DNA from: a virus | DNA length: 64,000 bases | Virus record (IMG/VR): IMGVR_UViG_3300032268_000832 | Location: 242,464 to 306,463 of that record | Direction: 5' to 3' (one strand) | Shown: in pieces, positions 13,630-22,739 of the stretch | Layout of the letters: each line of letters opens with the position of its first letter | Numbering within the stretch: the stretch's first letter is position 1 | Made by a program: the position numbers and the translations under genes | Notes under the pieces: generated by a model | What the model saw: the letters and a program-made list of their open reading frames with translations, nothing else | Told to the model about the DNA's origin: nothing | Databases searched by the model: none

Positions 13630-14025
13630 ATGACACTTAAAGAAAGAATAAACGCTGATTTTATCGAAGCGTTCAAAGCAAAAGATATGGCTAAAAAAAC
13701 ATTTTTGGGTATCTTAAAGGGTGAAATACAAAACGAAGAGGGTAGAGGTACTGTTTCAACAGATGAATCTGTATTGAATATTATCAAGAAAATGGAAAAA
13801 TCTCTTAAAACTACAAATACACCAGAATCGATGTCTGAGTTAGAGTTTATCAAACCTTATTTACCTATATTGATGGGTGAAGATAAAATCCGAGAGGTTT
13901 TGACAAACTATAAAAATAACGGAATGACTAATATGGGTCAAATGATGGGTGAGTTTAACAAATCATTCAAGGGTATGGCTGATAATAAATTAGTTTCTGA
14001 AATTGTTAAAGAAATTCTTGCGTAA
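13630..14025 (+). CDS. GatB/YqeY-domain protein
   Basis: 131 residues, near the usual length of stand-alone YqeY proteins (about 150). MTLKERINADFIEAFKAKDMAKKTFLGILKGEIQNEE, then FIKPYLPILM, then a tail helix (MGQMMGEFNKSFKGMADNKLVSEIVKEIL) are characteristic. The domain is shared with the tRNA-dependent amidotransferase GatB tail, which binds tRNA; YqeY itself has no proven activity. Given the tRNA-rich phage, tRNA binding is plausible. Abuts the next gene (TAATGG). Confidence 0.88.
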   Translation: MTLKERINADFIEAFKAKDMAKKTFLGILKGEIQNEEGRGTVSTDESVLNIIKKMEKSLKTTNTPESMSELEFIKPYLPILMGEDKIREVLTNYKNNGMTNMGQMMGEFNKSFKGMADNKLVSEIVKEILA

Positions 14026-14417
14026 TGGATATTGTTACTATTATTTTCGCTTACGTATTGTATTTCCTTTTAGTTCATTGGGTTGCTGATTTTGTTTTAC
14101 AAAGCGAAAAAATGGCGTTGAATAAAAGTACTAGTAACTATTGGTTGGGTATACATGTTAGTGTTTACACCTTAACGACAATTTTGTTGTGGTGTTTATT
14201 GTTTTCAATTATTGGTTTACATGCAACATTTTTACAATATATCTCAGCGGCTATGTCAATATTCGTAATGCATTTTATAACAGACTATATAACTAGTCGT
14301 ATAACTGGAAAGTATTACAGAGCCAATAAAAACCACGAATTTTTTGTTACTATTGGGTTCGACCAATGGTTACATTACTCACAAATATTTATCGTAATAA
14401 ACTATATAATTTTATAA
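14025..14417 (+). CDS. DUF3307-like membrane protein
   Basis: 130 residues with four hydrophobic segments. HWVADFVLQSEKMALNKS near the N-terminus, an internal MHFITDYITSR and a C-terminal IGFDQWLHYSQI are the conserved H-x-x-x-DF-x-Q, H-x-x-x-D and D-Q-x-x-H blocks of this family. Function unknown; in bacteria it often neighbours nucleotide-cyclase-like or SatD genes. Overlaps the YqeY-like stop by one base. Confidence 0.8.
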   Translation: MDIVTIIFAYVLYFLLVHWVADFVLQSEKMALNKSTSNYWLGIHVSVYTLTTILLWCLLFSIIGLHATFLQYISAAMSIFVMHFITDYITSRITGKYYRANKNHEFFVTIGFDQWLHYSQIFIVINYIIL

Positions 14418-14420
14418 AAA

Positions 14421-15023
14421 ATGAATAAACAAGAGATTTTTGCAAAGCTAGATGGGATGTTAGCTGATTCTAAAAAAAGGGGATTTTTAAACCATTTAGT
14501 ACGTTCATACGTACCGATTAGTAAGGTTGAAAAAGTTTTTGAAAAACCAACAGGTCCTTTCGTTTGTGTGTTAAGTAACACAAAACTATTCTCAATCCAA
14601 GATATTTTTGAGGGAATTCAAACAGAAGAATTTAAAAAAGAGTTTTTTGATAGTCTTAAATTTGCGTTGGATGATAAAGCTCCAAGTATCACACCGATTA
14701 AAAAATTAATTGGTGATAGAAAGTTAGGTTTGTCTGGTGATAAAACTACAACTTTTATGTCGTTGGATAGTTACCATGAATTCTTCGACTGGGTTATTAC
14801 CAAATCATTAAGCGGTGATAAACACATCAATTGGTTATTGGGGGATATCAGACGTGAAAGCTTTTTAGATAGAGCAAAACAAATTGGAGATGAAAAAATC
14901 CAAAACAAGGTAAAAAAATTAGAACCAAAAAAACATGGCGCAAGTTATTCATTGGGAGCAGCCAGTGATGCGCTTTTAAAATTAAAAGAACAATTAGAAA
15001 AAAATGAGATTAAAAATAGATAA
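14421..15023 (+). CDS. hypothetical protein
   Basis: 200 residues, soluble. A globular part (PFVCVLSNTKLFSIQDIFEGI) is followed by a Lys-rich helical C-terminus (KKLEPKKHGASYSLGAASDALLKL). The 3' end overlaps the phosphoesterase gene by 20 nt. Not recognised. Confidence 0.75.
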   Translation: MNKQEIFAKLDGMLADSKKRGFLNHLVRSYVPISKVEKVFEKPTGPFVCVLSNTKLFSIQDIFEGIQTEEFKKEFFDSLKFALDDKAPSITPIKKLIGDRKLGLSGDKTTTFMSLDSYHEFFDWVITKSLSGDKHINWLLGDIRRESFLDRAKQIGDEKIQNKVKKLEPKKHGASYSLGAASDALLKLKEQLEKNEIKNR

Positions 15024-15594
15024 CCAAAATGTTTGGTTTGCATCTGATTACCATTTTTGTCATTCTAATATTATCAAATATGATAATCGACCATTTGCCA
15101 ATGTGCAAGAAATGGACCATACTCTTATAGAGAATTGGAACGAATTGGTAGATGTAAACGATACGGTAATCTATATGGGTGATTTATGTTTTGACCGCTC
15201 AGGCGGTGCAGCTAAATCCATAGTTGACCAACTAAACGGTAAGATACACTTCGTATTAGGTAATCATGACAAAGAAAAAGATATCAGAAAATTAGGTAGA
15301 TTTGAAACGGTCAGCGACTATATCAATCTATCAATATTAGACGAAGAAAACCCTAGAAAACATCAAGGGATTATGATTATGCATTATCCTATATTATCAT
15401 GGGATAAGTCACATCACGGTGAATGGCATTTACATGGCCACTGTCACCAAAGTCTTGTACCAAACAACCCAGAGTATTACAAAAGAAAAGTCTTAGATAT
15501 GGGTTGCAATGGATGGGATTATAAACCTGTTAGTTATACTCAAATAAAAGAGATAATGAAAAATAGAGAAATTGAATCGGTAGACCACCATTAA
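15004..15594 (+). CDS. calcineurin-like metallophosphoesterase
   Basis: 196 residues. Metal ligands are visible in order: SDYHFCHSNI (D-x-H), YMGDLCFD (GD), LGNHD (GNHD), MIMHYP, and HLHGHCH (GHxH). Members of this small phosphoesterase group hydrolyse phosphomono- or diesters using two metals. Substrate unknown. One of several phosphoesterases in the window. Confidence 0.9.
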   Translation: MRLKIDNQNVWFASDYHFCHSNIIKYDNRPFANVQEMDHTLIENWNELVDVNDTVIYMGDLCFDRSGGAAKSIVDQLNGKIHFVLGNHDKEKDIRKLGRFETVSDYINLSILDEENPRKHQGIMIMHYPILSWDKSHHGEWHLHGHCHQSLVPNNPEYYKRKVLDMGCNGWDYKPVSYTQIKEIMKNREIESVDHH

Positions 15595-15604
15595 AATAAA
15601 AAAA

Positions 15605-16915
15605 ATGAGTAAAAATACAGTTAAAGAATTAATGCCAGAAGCATTTTTAGAAGCAATTAAAGGAACTAATAAAAAGAAAAAAATGGATGAACTTGAAATT
15701 AAATATGTAGACCCAGCGGAAACACAAGAAAACTTAGAAGATGAGTTTGATGATTACACCAGTAATGAATTTACTGAAGATGTATCATTTGTTGAATTTG
15801 CGATTATTAATTCCTATTTTCACGATTTATACGTGAAAAAAGAAACCAAAGACATTTCTGTTAGAATGTATGGTGACACTGACAATATCGGTAGAATCAC
15901 TATTGGTGGTTCTTTCAACAATATCGATTCATTTTGGTTTAACTGTACTTTTGCTGGTGACGATAACGATTGGTTTGTACAAACCAAAATGTTCACAGAT
16001 GGTAGAGGTGATTTAATTAACCAAGTACACATCACAAGCAAGAAAGGTCTTAAATACAAAGAATTTGAAGATACATTCAAGAAAATCAAATCTCTTGCGT
16101 TTAACAACTCAGAGTACAAAGGGAAATGTATCAAAATTTCGCTTATTGAAGGTCGTTTTAAAGGTATCTCTGTAATCGATATCAAAGAAGCTTCGAATGA
16201 ATTAATTATGACCGAAGTTCAACGTAGATACATTGAACACTTTATTTCTCGTGTGGCTAGAGGTGGTAGTGCTAGATATTTGTTGAATGGAGAGCCTGGT
16301 ACGGGAAAAACCGAAAGTATTCGTGAAATTTGTCGTCGTCTTATCCCAGATGTTACATTCGTAATTCCAGACTTTACAACAACTGGTGATTTGAATTCAA
16401 TCATGGAAGCTTGTGAGATTTTTGAAAGCGCGGTAATCATCATGGATGATATTGACTTATACTTAGGTTCACGTGATAACGGTTCCTATACAAGAATGCT
16501 TGGTCAATTCTTATCGTTCTTTGATGGTGTTAAGAAACGTAAAATTAGTTTATTGGCTTCGACAAACGACAAAGGACTTGTTGATAAAGCGGCTGAGAGA
16601 CCAGGTCGTTTCAATTTCACTTTAGATTACACCTTCTTAAACGAAGAACAAATCATCAAAGTTTGTGATATCCACTTACCAGAAAAATGGAGAATGAAAG
16701 AAGTATACGATGCTCTTACAGAAAACATCAATGGTAAAAAACCTAACATTACTGGTGCGTTTATCGCTAACTTAGCTGAAAACATTGTTGAAATGTCAGA
16801 AGAAGATGATAAATGGACGCTTGATGATACGATAAGTCTAATCAAAGAGTCTTATAAAGGGTTCTATATGAGCCAAGTAGATAAAGAAAAAACCAAAATG
16901 GGTTTTGTTAATTAA
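15605..16915 (+). CDS. AAA+ ATPase
   Basis: 436 residues. Acidic N-terminal region about 1-200 without recognised domain, then AAA core: Walker A LLNGEPGTGKTESIRE (about 231-240), Walker B SAVIIMDDIDL, sensor 1 SLLASTNDK and arginine finger AERPGRF. FtsH/Vps4-like in core order. No protease motif follows. A similar single-ring AAA protein is encoded at 33307. Its target is unknown; remodelling of a phage or host complex is likely. Confidence 0.88.
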   Translation: MSKNTVKELMPEAFLEAIKGTNKKKKMDELEIKYVDPAETQENLEDEFDDYTSNEFTEDVSFVEFAIINSYFHDLYVKKETKDISVRMYGDTDNIGRITIGGSFNNIDSFWFNCTFAGDDNDWFVQTKMFTDGRGDLINQVHITSKKGLKYKEFEDTFKKIKSLAFNNSEYKGKCIKISLIEGRFKGISVIDIKEASNELIMTEVQRRYIEHFISRVARGGSARYLLNGEPGTGKTESIREICRRLIPDVTFVIPDFTTTGDLNSIMEACEIFESAVIIMDDIDLYLGSRDNGSYTRMLGQFLSFFDGVKKRKISLLASTNDKGLVDKAAERPGRFNFTLDYTFLNEEQIIKVCDIHLPEKWRMKEVYDALTENINGKKPNITGAFIANLAENIVEMSEEDDKWTLDDTISLIKESYKGFYMSQVDKEKTKMGFVN

Positions 16916-16921
16916 AAAAAA

Positions 16922-16955
16922 AGTCCCAATAATTTTTTTATTGGGATTTTTTGTG
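16922..16955 (+). terminator. rho-independent terminator
   Basis: TCCCAATAA / TTATTGGGA, 9 bp around a T-rich loop, then T run; immediately after the AAA gene stop. Confidence 0.88.
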
Positions 16956-16963
16956 TATATTTG
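16956..16963 (+). promoter_or_regulatory. -7 element overlapping terminator tail
   Basis: TATATTTG 16956-16963 followed by GCA; the -33 zone overlaps the terminator stem (no clean TTTG). Drives the NAD block. Confidence 0.65.
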
Positions 16964-16983
16964 CAAAATAAAATTATAAAAAA

Positions 16984-17964
16984 ATGGAAGATTTAAAAAG
17001 AAATGAAATTGGTGTGATTATCGGAAGATTTCAATTACCAGCATTACATGAAGGGCATATTTCAGTATTAGATTATGTTACTGAACATCATTCAAATGTT
17101 GTTGTGTTTTTAGGTGTACCTAGAATTCAAAACACGAAAAGAAACCCATTAGACTTTTCAACTAGAAGAAAGTTAATCCAAGAATCATATCCTGATATTA
17201 TTGTAATGGCTTTACCTGATAACAGAAGCGATGAAAAATGGAGTGAAAATGTTGATAATACATTATCGACTATATTCCCAGAAACCAACGCTATTTTATA
17301 TGGTAGTAGAGATTCTTTTTTACCATATTATTCTGGTAAACATAAAACACAAGAAATTGAACAAGTAGGGTCACATAACGCTACTGAAATAAGAGAAGAA
17401 TGTTCAACAAACGTTTTAGACTCTGAAGATTTTAGAGCTGGTGTTATTTATGGGATTTACAAACAAAGACCAGTAACATATCCAACTGTCGATATTGTAG
17501 TTGTAAATAATGAAGGTCAAATCCTTTTAGCTAGAAAACCTGCTGAAGATAAATTTAGATTTGTTGGTGGGTTTGTTGATAGAACTGATGCTTCTTATGA
17601 AGTTGCGGCTAGAAGAGAATTATTTGAAGAAACTAAATTAAGTGGTTTAACACCAACTTATATTGCTAGTCAGCAAATTAAAGATTGGAGATATGGAAAA
17701 GAAGAGTCTGGGATTATGACTACTTTGTTTCTATTTTACGAATGGGACCAAATGGGTAAAGCTGAGGCTTCTGATGACATAGCAGAGGTTAAATGGTTTG
17801 ATTTAAGTGATTTATTTGAACATTCACAAGAACCAAGTCTTGGTGAGGGTCATATCACACCAATCAAATACACTTGGAAATTGAATGATAAAATAGTTCC
17901 AGAACACATTGAATTAATGCAAACGTTTTTAAAGAAAGTAGTAACTAATAAATTAATTAAATAA
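16984..17964 (+). CDS. bifunctional NMN adenylyltransferase-Nudix hydrolase (NadM-Nudix type)
   Basis: 326 residues. N-terminal nucleotidyltransferase: GRFQLPALHEGHISVL (about 14-29) carries the two catalytic His of the (H/T)xGH motif, and SHNATEIREEC (about 130-140) is the ISSTxxR-like ATP motif. The C-terminal Nudix domain has the box GGFVDRTDASYEVAARRELFEET (about 198-220) with all catalytic Glu. Domain order equals that of bacterial NMNAT/ADP-ribose pyrophosphatase fusions. It makes NAD from NMN and ATP and can clear ADP-ribose. With NadV (18635) and Prs (25943) it completes nicotinamide-to-NAD synthesis. Confidence 0.93.
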   Translation: MEDLKRNEIGVIIGRFQLPALHEGHISVLDYVTEHHSNVVVFLGVPRIQNTKRNPLDFSTRRKLIQESYPDIIVMALPDNRSDEKWSENVDNTLSTIFPETNAILYGSRDSFLPYYSGKHKTQEIEQVGSHNATEIREECSTNVLDSEDFRAGVIYGIYKQRPVTYPTVDIVVVNNEGQILLARKPAEDKFRFVGGFVDRTDASYEVAARRELFEETKLSGLTPTYIASQQIKDWRYGKEESGIMTTLFLFYEWDQMGKAEASDDIAEVKWFDLSDLFEHSQEPSLGEGHITPIKYTWKLNDKIVPEHIELMQTFLKKVVTNKLIK

Positions 17965-17965
17965 T

Positions 17966-18580
17966 ATGAAATTATTAGAAAAATTAAATATTGATTTAGA
18001 ATATAACCCATTAGTAGTCTTTGGGTCATTTTTTGGTAGTGGTAAGTCAACTATTTTGACTATATTGGCTTCTGAATGTTACAATAACGATAAAAAGATA
18101 TTGTATTTAACAGAAACTAAAGGGTTACATACTATAAAAAAGTTTAACAAAGCTTTAAATGAAAAAAACCTAAATTCTAAATTAACGGTTGTTTCTTTAG
18201 GGTTATTAGACACTGATTTAGAACTTTTCTTTAAGAAAGGTTATGATTTAATCGTAATTGATTATCCATATAATCATAGTGATATTGACAAAATATCTAG
18301 ATTTTCTAGCAACTACAAAACAACAGTTTTTTTAAGTGTACAATTATCTAGGTTTGAACCTCAGAACGGTGTTTTAGAAACTAACAGAAAACCACTACAT
18401 GCTTCTGATGTTTTTGTGATTGTAACTAGAAAAGAAACAAAAAAACAAAATATTTTAGCTAAACTTATGTTTTGGAAAAAACAAAAAAATGTTAATTTAC
18501 GTGTTTTTAAAAACAGATTTGGAAATGAATTTTCCTTAGATGTACATGTTGATTTTGAAAATGTAAAATTTAAATGTTAG
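17966..18580 (+). CDS. P-loop ATPase, RecA/DnaB-like fold
   Basis: 204 residues. Walker A VFGSFFGSGKSTILT (about 18-31) and Walker B YDLIVIDYP (about 95-103), with an early LYLTETKGL strand after the first helix typical of RecA-superfamily monomer cores. The rest is short, with a Lys-rich C-terminus. It begins 1 bp after the NMNAT stop. Function unknown. Confidence 0.75.
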   Translation: MKLLEKLNIDLEYNPLVVFGSFFGSGKSTILTILASECYNNDKKILYLTETKGLHTIKKFNKALNEKNLNSKLTVVSLGLLDTDLELFFKKGYDLIVIDYPYNHSDIDKISRFSSNYKTTVFLSVQLSRFEPQNGVLETNRKPLHASDVFVIVTRKETKKQNILAKLMFWKKQKNVNLRVFKNRFGNEFSLDVHVDFENVKFKC

Positions 18581-18586
18581 TATAAA

Positions 18587-18617
18587 TTGTAAAATATAAA
18601 AATAAATAGTATATTTG
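18587..18617 (+). promoter_or_regulatory. Bacteroidota-type promoter upstream of nadV
   Basis: TTG 18587-18589, 20 bp, TATATTTG 18610-18617; start codon 18635. Confidence 0.75.
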
Positions 18618-18634
18618 TATAAATTTTAATTATT

Positions 18635-20194
18635 ATGAGACTTAAAAGAAATATTATTCGAAAACTAGAACAAGCTATCGCTAACGATGATATGTCATCT
18701 ATTAAATCGATTGAAAAGGTTCTAAAAAAAGTATTGGAAAAACCAGAAAACTTGGTTTTATGTTCTGATGCTTACAAGTATTCACACCACAGATTCTATG
18801 GTAGTGAAATGACCAAAATGGTTTCTTATTTGGAATCAAGAGGTGGTAAATTCTCTGAAACCGTATTCTATGGCCTTCAAATTATCCTTAAACGTTTCTT
18901 AGAGGGTGTTGCTATCACAAAAGAAGAAGTTGATGAAGCTTACGAATTCTTAGGTACTAAATACGGTGTATTTGGTCGTGATGATGTGTTCGACAGAAGT
19001 AAATTTGATTACATTGTTGAAAAATACGATGGTCATTTACCAGTTAGTATCAAAGCGGTGCCTGAGGGAACTGTTGTAGGTACTCACAATGTACTTATGG
19101 TTATTGAAAGCCTTGACCCTGAGTGTGCATGGTTAACTAACTTCTTAGAAACAATCTTGTTACAAGTTTGGTATCCAATTACTGTTGCTACGTTATCAAG
19201 AGAAGTACGAAAAATTGTTGATGAAGCTTATAGAAATTGTACTTCATACGATGATGGTCTTAGAAGTTTCCTTGTAGATTTTGTACTTAATGATTTTGGA
19301 TTCCGAGGGGTATCATCAGTTGAATCAGCTGGTATTGGTGGTTCTGCACACCTTGTAAACTTTAGAGGTTCAGATACGCTTATGGGTTCAAAATTCATTG
19401 TAGAAAACTACAACACCGACACTATTTATGGTTTATCTATCCCTGCGACAGAACATTCTATTATGACTCTAAGAGGTGAAGAAGGTGAATTAGATTTAAT
19501 GAAACGTGTTTTAACACTTTTCCCAACTGGTATCGTTGCTTGTGTGTCTGATTCATTCAACATTTTTAGAGCGTGTAAAGACTATTGGGGTGGTGAATTG
19601 AAAGAATTAATCCTGTCAAGACCTACTGAGCCTGGTAATCAACTTGTTATCCGTCCTGACTCTGGTCACGTAATCAACTCACTAAGAGAGATTTTCCACA
19701 TTCTTTTCGAACAATTTGGTTATACCGTAAACGAAAAAGGTTACAAAGTTTTACCTCCACAAGTTCGTGTTATTCAAGGTGATGGTATCAATTTAGAGTC
19801 TATCAAAGAAATCTACGCATTGTTGGAAGAAGAAAAAATATCACCAGAAAACTTAGCGTTAGGTATGGGTGGTAAATTACTTCAAGCTGGTATTGACCGT
19901 GATACTCAAAACTTTGCAACAAAAGCTTGTTTTGCGGTACTTGATGGAAAAGAAGTTGATGTGGTAAAAGCACCAACTGAAATGGATGCTGATGGTAACA
20001 TTACCAAATCATTCAAGAAGTCTAAAAAAGGACGTTTGAAATTGGTTAAAAATGAAGATGGTACATACAGAACAGTTACATCTTCAGAGGTTGAATTTGA
20101 TACTGTAAAAGACGAGTTAGTTGAAGTGTTTAACATGGGTAAGCTAACACACGAATGGTCTTTTGAACAAGTAAGAGAAAAAGCGAAATTATAA
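18635..20194 (+). CDS. nadV: nicotinamide phosphoribosyltransferase
   Basis: 519 residues. An extra 40-residue N-terminus precedes the NAMPT start NLVLCSDAYKYSHHRFYGS. Active-site blocks are intact: FRGVSSVESAGIGGSAHLVNFRGSDT (substrate Asp), PATEHSIMT (catalytic His), VIRPDSGHVI (phosphate/ribose binding), LGMGGKLLQ. Converts nicotinamide and PRPP to NMN in the cytosol, bypassing host deamidation. Together with the NMNAT it forms the two-enzyme salvage route known from phages that rebuild NAD against NAD-depleting defences (NARP2 type). Confidence 0.96.
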   Translation: MRLKRNIIRKLEQAIANDDMSSIKSIEKVLKKVLEKPENLVLCSDAYKYSHHRFYGSEMTKMVSYLESRGGKFSETVFYGLQIILKRFLEGVAITKEEVDEAYEFLGTKYGVFGRDDVFDRSKFDYIVEKYDGHLPVSIKAVPEGTVVGTHNVLMVIESLDPECAWLTNFLETILLQVWYPITVATLSREVRKIVDEAYRNCTSYDDGLRSFLVDFVLNDFGFRGVSSVESAGIGGSAHLVNFRGSDTLMGSKFIVENYNTDTIYGLSIPATEHSIMTLRGEEGELDLMKRVLTLFPTGIVACVSDSFNIFRACKDYWGGELKELILSRPTEPGNQLVIRPDSGHVINSLREIFHILFEQFGYTVNEKGYKVLPPQVRVIQGDGINLESIKEIYALLEEEKISPENLALGMGGKLLQAGIDRDTQNFATKACFAVLDGKEVDVVKAPTEMDADGNITKSFKKSKKGRLKLVKNEDGTYRTVTSSEVEFDTVKDELVEVFNMGKLTHEWSFEQVREKAKL

Positions 20195-20195
20195 T

Positions 20196-20426
20196 ATGGT
20201 TAAGTATGTAACAAAAAAAACAAAACATAACACAGAATTTAATCTAAAATTGGATAATGACAAAGTTATGGTTAAGTTTGAACCAACTTTCACTCATGAT
20301 TACATTATGGTTACGGAATTTCTAGAAAAACATAGATTGACTAACCATGAAAAGATTGTTTTAATGAATGGGATTTATGATTTGGGTTTCATGTTATCGT
20401 ATAAACCAATTTTAAAAAAAAGATAA
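20196..20426 (+). CDS. small hypothetical protein
   Basis: 76 residues: N-terminal basic strands (VKYVTKKTKHNTEFNLKL) then a helix-rich end (VTEFLEKHRLTNHEKIVLM). It starts 1 bp after nadV and ends 3 bp before a membrane-protein gene, so belongs to this operon. No family recognised. Confidence 0.7.
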   Translation: MVKYVTKKTKHNTEFNLKLDNDKVMVKFEPTFTHDYIMVTEFLEKHRLTNHEKIVLMNGIYDLGFMLSYKPILKKR

Positions 20427-20429
20427 ATT

Positions 20430-21044
20430 ATGTTAGAATTTTTAGCAAATAGTTACGTTATACTTATAGTAGGTATCGTAGCAGCCATAGTGACGATGAT
20501 TTCACTAGAGGTAGAAGAAGAAGGGTGGGCAACAACCGCTGTAAGTATAGCGTTAGCTTTGTTGCTTTGGAACTACGGACATGACCTTTGGTCGTTCGTT
20601 AAAGAGGATTACGGAACAACTTTATTGTTTGTTTTGGGTTATCTTGTGGCAGGAGTGGTGTGGTCATTCTTGAAATGGAATGAATTTGTTAAGCGTAAAG
20701 TTAGCATCTACAAAAAAGTTAGAGCTGAGTTAATAGTTAAAAGACCAGATTTTGATGAAAACAGTGATAAAAGTGTGGAGATGTTATGTCAAAAACTTAG
20801 AGAGAATAGAATCTCTGTTTGGGGTTACGAAGTTAAAACAATGGCTGAGTTAAAACTTAAAATAATGCCAATAGGTAGTGAAAACAAAGCTAGTATTATT
20901 GCTTGGATTTCATACTGGCCATTATCTTTGTTGGCAACGTTGTTAAACAATCCATTCAGAAGACTTTTTGAGTATGTATACAGTCTTGTTGCTAATGCTT
21001 ATGATAAAATAAGTCAAAAACATTTTAAATCTTTAAATGACTAA
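20430..21044 (+). CDS. membrane protein of unknown function
   Basis: 204 residues with hydrophobic segments at about 5-25, 30-50 and 65-85 and another near 150-170 (IIAWISYWPLSLLATLL). Soluble charged region in between. Lies between nadV and the NADAR gene; no homologous family recognised. Confidence 0.75.
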   Translation: MLEFLANSYVILIVGIVAAIVTMISLEVEEEGWATTAVSIALALLLWNYGHDLWSFVKEDYGTTLLFVLGYLVAGVVWSFLKWNEFVKRKVSIYKKVRAELIVKRPDFDENSDKSVEMLCQKLRENRISVWGYEVKTMAELKLKIMPIGSENKASIIAWISYWPLSLLATLLNNPFRRLFEYVYSLVANAYDKISQKHFKSLND

Positions 21045-21046
21045 TC

Positions 21047-21535
21047 ATGAAAACAGATAAATTCATATTTTTCTGGGGTGGTACCTTTAGTCAATGGTGC
21101 CCCTCAAAGTTTGTTATCGATGGTGTTGAATATAACTGTTGTGAGCAATACATGATGGCTAAAAAAGCTTTGTTGTTTGAAGACGTTGATTCTTACAACA
21201 AAATCATGAACACCAAAGGACCTAAAGAACAAAAAGCCCTAGGGCGTAAAGTCAAAAATTTCAACAAAGACAAATGGGAAACTGTATGTCGTGAAGTTGT
21301 GTATGAGGCTAACTACGCTAAGTTTAGTCAAAACTCTTTGATGAAAAAAGAGTTGTTGCGAAGTGGTAAATTAGAAATAGTTGAAGCTAGTCCAGAAGAT
21401 AAAATCTGGGGTATTGGTATGCACGAATCACATCCAGACATTAACGACAAAACAAAATGGCAAGGAACCAACTGGCTTGGTGAAGCTATTATGAGAGTTA
21501 GAGATAAATTTGATGAAGAGGAAAAATGGCATTAA
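21047..21535 (+). CDS. NADAR-domain protein (YbiA-like, ADP-ribosyl glycosidase candidate)
   Basis: 162 residues, exactly a NADAR domain. Diagnostic blocks: FFWGGTFSQWCPSKFVIDG, YNCCEQYMMAKKALLF, KEQKALGRKVKNF, IWGIGMHE and WQGTNWLGEAIMRVR. The E of CCEQYMM and the loop GIGMHE form the active site in this family. Family members either cleave riboflavin precursors or remove ADP-ribose from guanine bases in DNA (DarT1 antagonists, including phage anti-DarT factors). The neighbouring macrodomain favours the ADP-ribose role. Confidence 0.93.
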   Translation: MKTDKFIFFWGGTFSQWCPSKFVIDGVEYNCCEQYMMAKKALLFEDVDSYNKIMNTKGPKEQKALGRKVKNFNKDKWETVCREVVYEANYAKFSQNSLMKKELLRSGKLEIVEASPEDKIWGIGMHESHPDINDKTKWQGTNWLGEAIMRVRDKFDEEEKWH

Positions 21536-22197
21536 AAGACAATTACCAAAAAAACGATTTCCTAATCAAAAAGACTGGTAAATACAAAACGTTAAGAAGC
21601 GGAATAGTAAAACACGTTCTTAAAATTGGAAACCATCGATTGAAAACAATCGATACGGTTTTAAACCCGATAATTATAAATGGTAGAAGAAGATACAGCG
21701 CTGAAACTGTGTTCTTATATCGAGATTTAACAAGACCTGTATTAAGTATGATAAAGTATATCGATGGCGATTTGGTCCGAGATGCCGACCAATATGACGT
21801 AATTGCGCATTGTTGCAATTGCTTCTGCACGATGGGTGCTGGTATAGCCCCACAAATTAAACATAAGTTCCCTGAGGCGTATGCTGCTGATTGTACAACA
21901 ACAGTTGGGGACCAGAATAAATTAGGTACCATAACCTATACTGAAAACACAACACCTATTGTTGTTAACTTGTATGGTCAGTATGACTACAAGGGTAGAC
22001 AGTTTGGTAAAATGGACTTAGACTATGCCGCTTTGCGTTCAGCACTAGCTGCTATGAAAGATAAGTTTACTGGTAAAACATTTGGTTTACCTATGATTGG
22101 CAGCGGTTTAGCTGGGGGGTCGTGGAATATCATTGAAAGGATAATCCAAGAGGAATTGAACGGTGAAGATGTAACTGTTGTAAAATATGTTCCATAA
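21526..22197 (+). CDS. macrodomain ADP-ribose-binding protein/hydrolase
   Basis: 223 residues; overlaps the NADAR gene by 10 nt. Residues about 75-223 are a macrodomain: YIDGDLVRDADQYDVIAHCCNCFCTMGAGIAPQIKHKFPEAY contains the Asn and GAGIA loop, and GLPMIGSGLAGGSW is the phosphate-binding loop, ending in a VVKY strand. The N-terminal 74 residues are basic and unassigned; a shorter form from the Met before IKYIDGD is possible. Related proteins include DarG (thymidine ADP-ribose removal) and Appr-1-phosphate phosphatases. Confidence 0.92.
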   Translation: MALKDNYQKNDFLIKKTGKYKTLRSGIVKHVLKIGNHRLKTIDTVLNPIIINGRRRYSAETVFLYRDLTRPVLSMIKYIDGDLVRDADQYDVIAHCCNCFCTMGAGIAPQIKHKFPEAYAADCTTTVGDQNKLGTITYTENTTPIVVNLYGQYDYKGRQFGKMDLDYAALRSALAAMKDKFTGKTFGLPMIGSGLAGGSWNIIERIIQEELNGEDVTVVKYVP

Positions 22198-22199
22198 TG

Positions 22200-22230
22200 T
22201 TTGATTTTTCAAAATAAATTCGTATCTTTG
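22200..22230 (+). promoter_or_regulatory. Bacteroidota-type promoter
   Basis: TTTG 22200-22203, 19 bp, TATCTTTG 22223-22230. Drives the HAD-to-Sir2 operon. Confidence 0.8.
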
Positions 22231-22249
22231 CGGTACGAATTTATTTTTT

Positions 22250-22735
22250 ATGAAAGCTATATTTTTAGACATAGATGGTGTGTTGAACGTAATGCACAGA
22301 GAACGAGATGAGTTTGGTGCGATTTTCCACCAAAATTTTGTTGACAACTTAGGAAAAGTTATCAATGAAACTGGTGCGAAAATAATCATAAGTTCATCAT
22401 GGCGTCATGGTGGTTTACAAAGGATGATTGATATGTGGGTGTTTAGAGAATTGCCAGGTGAGGTCATCGGTATAACACCAGATTTATGGAATGAAATTGA
22501 AGGTGAAGATTTCTATGAAAAGTTGCAAAGAGGTCATGAAATCCAATCAGTGTTGGATAGAAAACCTGAAATCACATCATACGTAATTTTTGATGACGAT
22601 GATGACATGTTACCGTCACAAAAAGGTAATTTTGTGATGTGTTCAAATAACATAAACCACCCTGATTGTATTGATATAGGTTATGGTTTAACAAAAGAAT
22701 GTGCTAACAAAGCAATTCGTATTCTTAACAGATAA
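22250..22735 (+). CDS. HAD-superfamily phosphatase (RNA-repair-associated SAK-like group)
   Basis: 161 residues. Motif I FLDIDGVLN (about 4-12), motif II IIISSSWRH (about 46-54), and acidic motif IV YVIFDDDDDML. No large cap domain, which is the layout of HAD modules first described in Swiss-army-knife RNA repair proteins, where they act as 3' end phosphatases. The next gene is a paralogue. Confidence 0.83.
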   Translation: MKAIFLDIDGVLNVMHRERDEFGAIFHQNFVDNLGKVINETGAKIIISSSWRHGGLQRMIDMWVFRELPGEVIGITPDLWNEIEGEDFYEKLQRGHEIQSVLDRKPEITSYVIFDDDDDMLPSQKGNFVMCSNNINHPDCIDIGYGLTKECANKAIRILNR

Positions 22736-22739
22736 ATTT

